Shown piece by piece: positions 48,874 to 53,064 of a stretch of DNA of 53,064 nucleotides. Source of the DNA: an uncultured Gemmatimonadota bacterium (GTDB lineage: Bacteria; Gemmatimonadota; Gemmatimonadetes; Longimicrobiales; Longimicrobiaceae); the NCBI GenBank assembly GCA_902805735.1, contig CADCTW010000114.1, positions 1-53,064 of the forward strand. The letters run 5' to 3'. Under the pieces are notes generated by a model. The model worked only from the letters and a program-made list of their open reading frames with translations, made no database searches and had not been told where the DNA came from. Numbering within the stretch: position 1 is the first letter of the stretch; each line of letters starts with the position of its first letter. Position numbers and translations under genes: made by a program.

Positions 48874-50136
48874 ATGAGCGACGAACCATATCTCGTCCTG
48901 CGGCTGAGCGACGCGGATGCGCCTCGCGAGTTCGAGACGAAAAGCGGCGGGCGGCTGAAGAACACCATCCGGAAGAGCGGGGCCCGGAACTCGTTCGACC
49001 TGGTCGGGTCGGCGCGGGAAAGCGACGCGCCGGCGCCCGGCTTCCGCGTGGGCGTGGAGACGGTGGGCGCGCGGGGTCACGCGGAGCTGCGCCGCGACCC
49101 GCAGAACCTGGCGGTCGCCCGGCCCATGCCGCTCTCGCTGATCGAGCCGGTGCCGATGGCTGCCCCCGGCGCCATGCCCGAGCCGGTCTACAACACCACC
49201 TGGGGCGTCTACGTGACCGGCGCGACGCAGAGCCCCTTCACGGGCGCGGGCGTCACGGTGGCCGTGCTGGACACGGGGATCGACGCCGGCCACGAGGCGT
49301 TCCGCGGCGTCCAGCTCGTGCAGCGGGACTTCACGGGGGAGGGCGACGGGGACGTGCACGGCCACGGCACCCACGTCGCGGGGACCATATTCGGCCAGGA
49401 CGCCGGGGGGATCCGGTACGGGGTGGCGCCCGGCGTGCGCGGCGCCATGATCGGCAAGGTGATGGGCGTTTCGCGCTCCGCGACCACGGCGGAGCTCTCC
49501 CAGGCGATCCAGTGGGCGGTGGATGGCGGGGCCAGCGTGATCAACATGTCGCTGGGGCTCAACTTTCCCGGGCAGGTGAGCCTGTGGGTGCAGGACGGGC
49601 TGCCCGTGGAGCTCGCCACCTCGCGGACGCTGGCCCAGTACCGCGACAACGTGCGCTTCTTCGACCGCCTCATCGAGCTGCTGCGCACCCGCGCCACGCA
49701 GGGGGCCGGCGCGGTGCTGGTCTCCGCCGCCGGCAACGAGAGCAAGCGCGACCTGCGGCCGGACTACGCCATCGAGGTGGCGCCGCCCGCGGCCGCGGAG
49801 GGGATGGTGGCCGTGGCCGCCCTGCGGAGCGCGGGGCCGCCGCACGACAACCTGACGGTGGCGCCCTTCTCCAACATCCGCGCCGCCGTGGCCGCGGCGG
49901 GCGCGGACATCTACTCGGCGAAGGCGGGGGGCGGGTTCACCTTCCTGAGCGGCACCAGCATGGCGAGCCCGCACGTGGCCGGCGTGGCGGCCCTCTGGGC
50001 GGAGCGGCAGCTCCAGCGGAACGGCGTGGTCAACGCCGTGTCGCTCGACGCCCAGATCCGCGTGAGCACCCGCCGCCTCCCGAACGCCAGCTACCTGGAC
50101 GTGGGCGAAGGCCTGGCCCTGGCGCCCAAAGATTGA
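48874..50136 (+). CDS. Subtilisin-like serine protease (S8), no signal peptide
   Basis: 420 residues. Catalytic triad visible: D133 in VAVLDTGIDAGH, H164 in HGHGTHVAG, Ser in GTSMASPHVAG near residue 375, with the oxyanion Asn in SAAGNES. The first 100 residues form a pro-like region with no signal peptide, so it may act inside the cell or be exported by another route. GAGGAG SD is 5 bases before ATG 48874; upstream ATGs lack one. Confidence 0.9.
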   Translation: MSDEPYLVLRLSDADAPREFETKSGGRLKNTIRKSGARNSFDLVGSARESDAPAPGFRVGVETVGARGHAELRRDPQNLAVARPMPLSLIEPVPMAAPGAMPEPVYNTTWGVYVTGATQSPFTGAGVTVAVLDTGIDAGHEAFRGVQLVQRDFTGEGDGDVHGHGTHVAGTIFGQDAGGIRYGVAPGVRGAMIGKVMGVSRSATTAELSQAIQWAVDGGASVINMSLGLNFPGQVSLWVQDGLPVELATSRTLAQYRDNVRFFDRLIELLRTRATQGAGAVLVSAAGNESKRDLRPDYAIEVAPPAAAEGMVAVAALRSAGPPHDNLTVAPFSNIRAAVAAAGADIYSAKAGGGFTFLSGTSMASPHVAGVAALWAERQLQRNGVVNAVSLDAQIRVSTRRLPNASYLDVGEGLALAPKD

Positions 50137-50142
50137 TCGTTC

Positions 50143-50167
50143 TTTCTCCGTGCCTCTGTATGAGCCC
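50143..50167. repeat. Dispersed hairpin element, copy 27 (right arm only)
   Basis: TCTCCGTGCCTCTGTATGAG, CCCC, 6 bp after the subtilase stop. Confidence 0.75.
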
Positions 50168-50267
50168 CGCTGTTCGGTTCAACGACGCTCCGAGGCTTCC
50201 CCGGCGCGGGGCGCGGCGGTATAATCGCGTGGAACGTCGGCACTTCCACGCATCCCCGGGAAAAGTC

Positions 50268-50555
50268 ATGGCGTCAGAGAAGGACAGGGCGGAGTGGGAG
50301 CAGGCCACCCGGGCGGTGTTCAACGCCGTGCACGCGCAGCTCCGGAGCAAGGAGAAGCGCCCCGTGCTGCAGTCGTCCGAGGCCGCGGTGTGGCTCGTGT
50401 GGTCCACCGACGGGCAGCGGCTGGAGTACCGCATCGAGTCGCCCGAGTGGTGGAAGCCGCTCACCGAAGCTCACGCGTCGGAGCTGGCCACCCGCCTGCT
50501 CACAGGCCTGCGCGAGGAGCTGCGGCGCCACCAGGAGGGCCGCGCCGGCGCGTGA
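50268..50555 (+). CDS. Small hypothetical protein (95 aa)
   Basis: MASEKDRAEWEQATRAVFNA, then VWLVWSTDGQRLEYRIESPE and a charged helix LATRLLTGLREELRRHQEGR. Soluble, no known motif. ATG 50268 has a modest upstream purine stretch. Followed by a full hairpin. Confidence 0.6.
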   Translation: MASEKDRAEWEQATRAVFNAVHAQLRSKEKRPVLQSSEAAVWLVWSTDGQRLEYRIESPEWWKPLTEAHASELATRLLTGLREELRRHQEGRAGA

Positions 50556-50569
50556 CCCTGGATCACACA

Positions 50570-50626
50570 GAGACACGGAGGCACAGAGGGAGTTCTTCTC
50601 TGTGCCTCTGTGTCTCTGTGTGAGGC
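50570..50626. repeat. Dispersed hairpin element, copy 28 (full)
   Basis: Starts 14 bp after the previous stop and ends GTGAGGC. Confidence 0.93.
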
Positions 50627-50677
50627 CACGCTGTTGGCTCTTGCGCCGATCGCCCTCCGCCCCCGACCTTGGGCGTC

Positions 50678-52447
50678 ATGAAGATCCAGATCCTACTCGG
50701 CTCCCTGGCGCTGGCCGCCTGCTCCCCCGCGGCCCGTCCGCTCCCCGCGCCTCCCGCGCCGCCGCCCCCCTCGCCCGCCGTGGAAGCCCCGGCAGTGGTG
50801 CCCGGGGTGGATGCGGCCGGGGAGGCGTGGGTGGAGCGCACGCTGGCCGGCATGACGGTGCGGCAGCGGGTGGCGCAGCTCGTGTTTCCCTGGATCAGCG
50901 GGCGCGCGCCCGGGGAAAACCCGGACGAAGCCCGCCAGATGCTGGAGTGGGTGGGCCGCGGCGAGGTGGGCGGGCTGATCGTGTCCATCGGCACCCCGCG
51001 GGGCCTCGCGGCGAAGCTGGACGCCGCGCAACGCCGGGCCGGCGTCCCGCTGCTCGTCGTCTCGGACCTGGAGACGGGGCCGGGGATGCGGCTCATCCCC
51101 GGCGGCACCTCCATGCCACCCGCGATGGCGTTCGGGGCTGCGGGCGACGAGGAGCTGGCGCGGCAGGCGGGGCGGGTGACGGCGGCCGAGGCGCGCGCGG
51201 TGGGCATCCACCTCACCTTTGGGCCGGTGCTGGACGTCAACTCCAACCCGGCCAACCCCATCATCAACGTGCGCTCCTTCGGCGAGTCGCCGGAGGGGGT
51301 GGCGCGCATGGCCACCGCGTGGATCGAGGGGGCGCGCGAGGGCGGGCTGCTCACGGTGGGCAAGCACTTCCCCGGGCACGGCGACACCCACGCGGACTCG
51401 CACGTGGGCCTCGCCGCCATCGCCGGGGACGCGGCGCGGCTGGCGCGCGTGGAGCTGGTGCCCTTTCGCGCCGCCGCGCGCGCGGGGATGGACGGCGTGC
51501 TGGTGGGCCACATCGCCGTGCAGGGCGTGGAGGGCCCCGCCGCGCCCCCGGCCTCGCTCTCGCCGCGTATCGTGGGCGGGATGCTGCGCGACGAGCTGGG
51601 CTTCCGCGGCATCGTCTTCACCGACGCGCTCAACATGGGCGCCGTCACCCGCGCGTACCCGGTGGCCGAGGCCAGCATCCGCGCGCTCCTGGCCGGCGCG
51701 GACGCGCTCCTCCAGCCGCCGGGCCACGAAGAGGTGGTCGACTCCATCGTCTCCGCCGTGGCGGCGGGCCGCATCCCCCGCGCCCGCATCGACGACGCGG
51801 CGCGGCGGGTGCTGAGGGCCAAGGCGGCGGCCGGCCTTCACCGCGCGCGCCACCCCTCCCCCGCGCTCGCCCGCTCGGTCGGCACGCCGGAGCACGCCCG
51901 CGTCGCCAGCGCGGTCGCCGAGCGCTCTATCGTGCTGGTGCGCGACCGCAACGGCGCGGTCCCTATCCGCCGCGGCACGCGCGTGCTGCACGTCACCTAT
52001 GGGCACCGCGGGAGCGAGGGGGAGCTGCTGCAGCGCGGGCTGGCGGCGGGCGGGCTGGTGGTGGAGCGCGCGCGGGTGGGGCCATCCACCCCCGCGTCCG
52101 TGTTCGAATCGCTCCGCGCGCGCGCCGCCGCGGCGGAGCTGGTGGTGGCGAGCGTCGCCATCTCGCCCGTGCAGTACCGCGCGCTGGGGATCGGCGGCGG
52201 GTTCGCGGCGTGGGTGGAGGGGGTGGCGGCCTCCGGGCGGCCGGTGGTGGCCGTGTCGCTGGGGAGCCCGTACCTGCTGGGTGGGTTCCCCTCGGTCCCC
52301 GCCTACCTCCTGGCCTGGGACAGCGGCGCCGCCAGCGAGGACGCGGCGGCGCGGGCGCTGCTCGGCACCGCCGCCATCCGCGGCCGCCTCCCCGTCTCGC
52401 TCCCCCCGTATCACCGCATCGGCGAAGGGCTCGACCGTGGCCGGTGA
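50678..52447 (+). CDS. Secreted GH3 beta-N-acetylhexosaminidase (NagZ-like) with C-terminal domain
   Basis: 589 residues. Lipobox LAAC, Pro-rich spacer, then a GH3 barrel with the NagZ signature KHFPGHGDTHADSH (catalytic Asp-His dyad loop) and nucleophile Asp in FTDALNMGAV. The C-terminal GH3_C domain (from about residue 410) has a Rossmann-like fold. It should remove GlcNAc from peptidoglycan fragments or other glycans outside the cytoplasm. The combination with amidases and PBP4 suggests wall turnover. Confidence 0.9.
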   Translation: MKIQILLGSLALAACSPAARPLPAPPAPPPPSPAVEAPAVVPGVDAAGEAWVERTLAGMTVRQRVAQLVFPWISGRAPGENPDEARQMLEWVGRGEVGGLIVSIGTPRGLAAKLDAAQRRAGVPLLVVSDLETGPGMRLIPGGTSMPPAMAFGAAGDEELARQAGRVTAAEARAVGIHLTFGPVLDVNSNPANPIINVRSFGESPEGVARMATAWIEGAREGGLLTVGKHFPGHGDTHADSHVGLAAIAGDAARLARVELVPFRAAARAGMDGVLVGHIAVQGVEGPAAPPASLSPRIVGGMLRDELGFRGIVFTDALNMGAVTRAYPVAEASIRALLAGADALLQPPGHEEVVDSIVSAVAAGRIPRARIDDAARRVLRAKAAAGLHRARHPSPALARSVGTPEHARVASAVAERSIVLVRDRNGAVPIRRGTRVLHVTYGHRGSEGELLQRGLAAGGLVVERARVGPSTPASVFESLRARAAAAELVVASVAISPVQYRALGIGGGFAAWVEGVAASGRPVVAVSLGSPYLLGGFPSVPAYLLAWDSGAASEDAAARALLGTAAIRGRLPVSLPPYHRIGEGLDRGR

Positions 52448-52453
52448 GACAAT

Positions 52454-52482
52454 CCCACACCGGGGCACGGAGACGCAGAGAG
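52454..52482. repeat. Dispersed hairpin element, copy 29 (eroded left arm)
   Basis: CCCACACCGGGGCACGGAGA, CGCAGAGAG; it runs into the SD of the following gene. Confidence 0.65.
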
Positions 52483-52490
52483 GTGGTCCG

Positions 52491-52964
52491 TTGACGCGCT
52501 CACCGATCCGGGTCGCCGCGCTGCTGGCCGTGCTCCTCGCCCTCTGCGCGCCCGCGCTGGCCGCCCAGCCCGCCGCCGCCGATTCCGGCCGGGCGGCGGC
52601 GGGGCGCGCGAGCACGGCGGGGTACGCGGTGGGAGGCTTCCTGGGCGGCGTCCTGCTCGGCTTGGGCGGCTACGCCCTGCTGGAGGGCGAGAGGCCGCAC
52701 AACCCTCTCGCGCTGTACGCGGGGTTCGGCGCGGGCGTGGTGACCGGCGCCGTGGTGACGGCCGGCGAATCGGGCCGCGAGCTGCCGGCCCGCGTCGCCG
52801 AGCGGCTCCGCGCGCTCACCCCTGAAGAGCGGGAGGCCTTTCGCGCCGCGTACACCGCGCGTGTGCGGGAGCGCCGCACACGCGCCGCCGTGCTGGGCGG
52901 GCTCGCGGGCACCGCGGTGGGCGCCTCCGCGGTGGCCGCGCTGCTCCAGGTGATCGGGAACTAG
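52491..52964 (+). CDS. Small membrane protein with glycine-rich helices
   Basis: 157 residues from TTG, with AGAGGTGG upstream that coincides with the end of the eroded repeat. Signal or first helix (VAALLAVLLALCAPALA), then two glycine-rich membrane helices (VGGFLGGVLLGLGGYALL, AGFGAGVVTGAVVTAG) and a basic loop before a C-terminal helix. Function unknown. Its stop overlaps the transposase end by 4 bp. Confidence 0.65.
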   Translation: MTRSPIRVAALLAVLLALCAPALAAQPAAADSGRAAAGRASTAGYAVGGFLGGVLLGLGGYALLEGERPHNPLALYAGFGAGVVTGAVVTAGESGRELPARVAERLRALTPEEREAFRAAYTARVRERRTRAAVLGGLAGTAVGASAVAALLQVIGN

Positions 52965-53064
52965 TGTAGTGCCGCCAAAGTCTCGTTTGCCTTCGCGACC
53001 TTCTCGAGGATGTGCTTCACGGAGGCTGTCCAGGTGAAGGGCTTCGGCTCCGTGTTACGCCGCT
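52961..53064 (-). mobile_element. 3' end of an IS630-family transposase
   Basis: Minus-strand reading RRNTEPKPFTWTASVKHILE followed by KVAKANETLAALH and TAG matches the C-terminus of IS630-type DDE transposases (EPKPFVWTAS, ILEKV). The gene runs off the right edge. No inverted repeat end is visible between its stop and the neighbouring gene, so it may be a remnant. Confidence 0.7.

Noticed and set aside
925..52482. CRISPR array or tandem array
   Set aside because: Copies are scattered at irregular distances between genes, not separated by uniform spacers, and are inverted repeats with two arms.
1..53064. tRNA, rRNA or tmRNA genes
   Set aside because: No cloverleaf with a GGTTCGAATC-type arm or ribosomal signature was recognised on either strand.

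Overview
This is a GC-rich bacterial chromosome segment. It is dense in secreted lipoproteins, cell-wall hydrolases, metalloproteases and penicillin-binding or beta-lactamase-like enzymes. Gene content and style (PD40/TolB-like, M16, M28, M48 and DUF1990 genes, diguanylate cyclase with TPRs, Ser/Thr kinase, many TA modules) point to a free-living Gemmatimonadota, most likely Longimicrobium-like. That assignment is inference; there is no rRNA or tRNA here to anchor it.

Layout: 0-1 kb, ImuA-like and start of a Y-family polymerase (minus). 1-2.6 kb, secreted amidase with golvesin-like domain. 2.7-4.6 kb, promoter, decayed RelE/HigB-type toxin, intact XRE antitoxin and a tightly overlapping cassette of three unknowns. 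4.7-6.8 kb, GNAT and PBP4. 7-9 kb, TPR-GGDEF. 9.2-12 kb, active/inactive M16 pair. 12-17.7 kb, C39-like lipoprotein, esterase, YefM-YoeB, PD40 protein and a second amidase. 18-21.2 kb, Phd-VapC, LprI-like, Ser/Thr kinase. 21.4-24.3 kb, a membrane-anchored SARP-type regulator with three NBR1-FW-like domains, divergent from a small secreted protein. 24.4-31.5 kb, WG-repeat lipoprotein, giant BACON-repeat/CHAP lipoprotein, metzincin. 32-35.3 kb, small lipoproteins, antitoxin-ParE, GrpB, lectin-like protein. 35.4-39.9 kb, unknowns, phosphatase, M28 peptidase, MntA-HepT. 39.9-41.3 kb, AT-richer island of unknown genes. 41.4-53 kb, membrane protein, DUF1990, M48, serine hydrolases, class A-like beta-lactamase, subtilase, GH3, and the 3' end of an IS630-type transposase.

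The most striking structure is not a gene. About 30 copies of one intergenic element, built from an 8-base unit (CACAGAGR) repeated about three times in each arm of an inverted repeat, sit almost everywhere a gene ends. Each convergent gap with any room contains at least one, and four gaps of about 75-90 bp consist of essentially nothing else. Some copies are halved or eroded, some have changed in both arms together, and a few supply the ribosome-binding site or start of the next gene. I know of no name for it. Bidirectional terminator/mRNA-end hairpin or a non-autonomous mobile repeat are the leading ideas.

Functionally the region looks like an envelope-remodelling and extracellular-hydrolysis neighbourhood (amidases, CHAP, PBP4, NagZ-like GH3, LprI-like inhibitor, beta-lactamase relatives, proteases) interleaved with five toxin-antitoxin modules, most of them directly abutting copies of the repeat.
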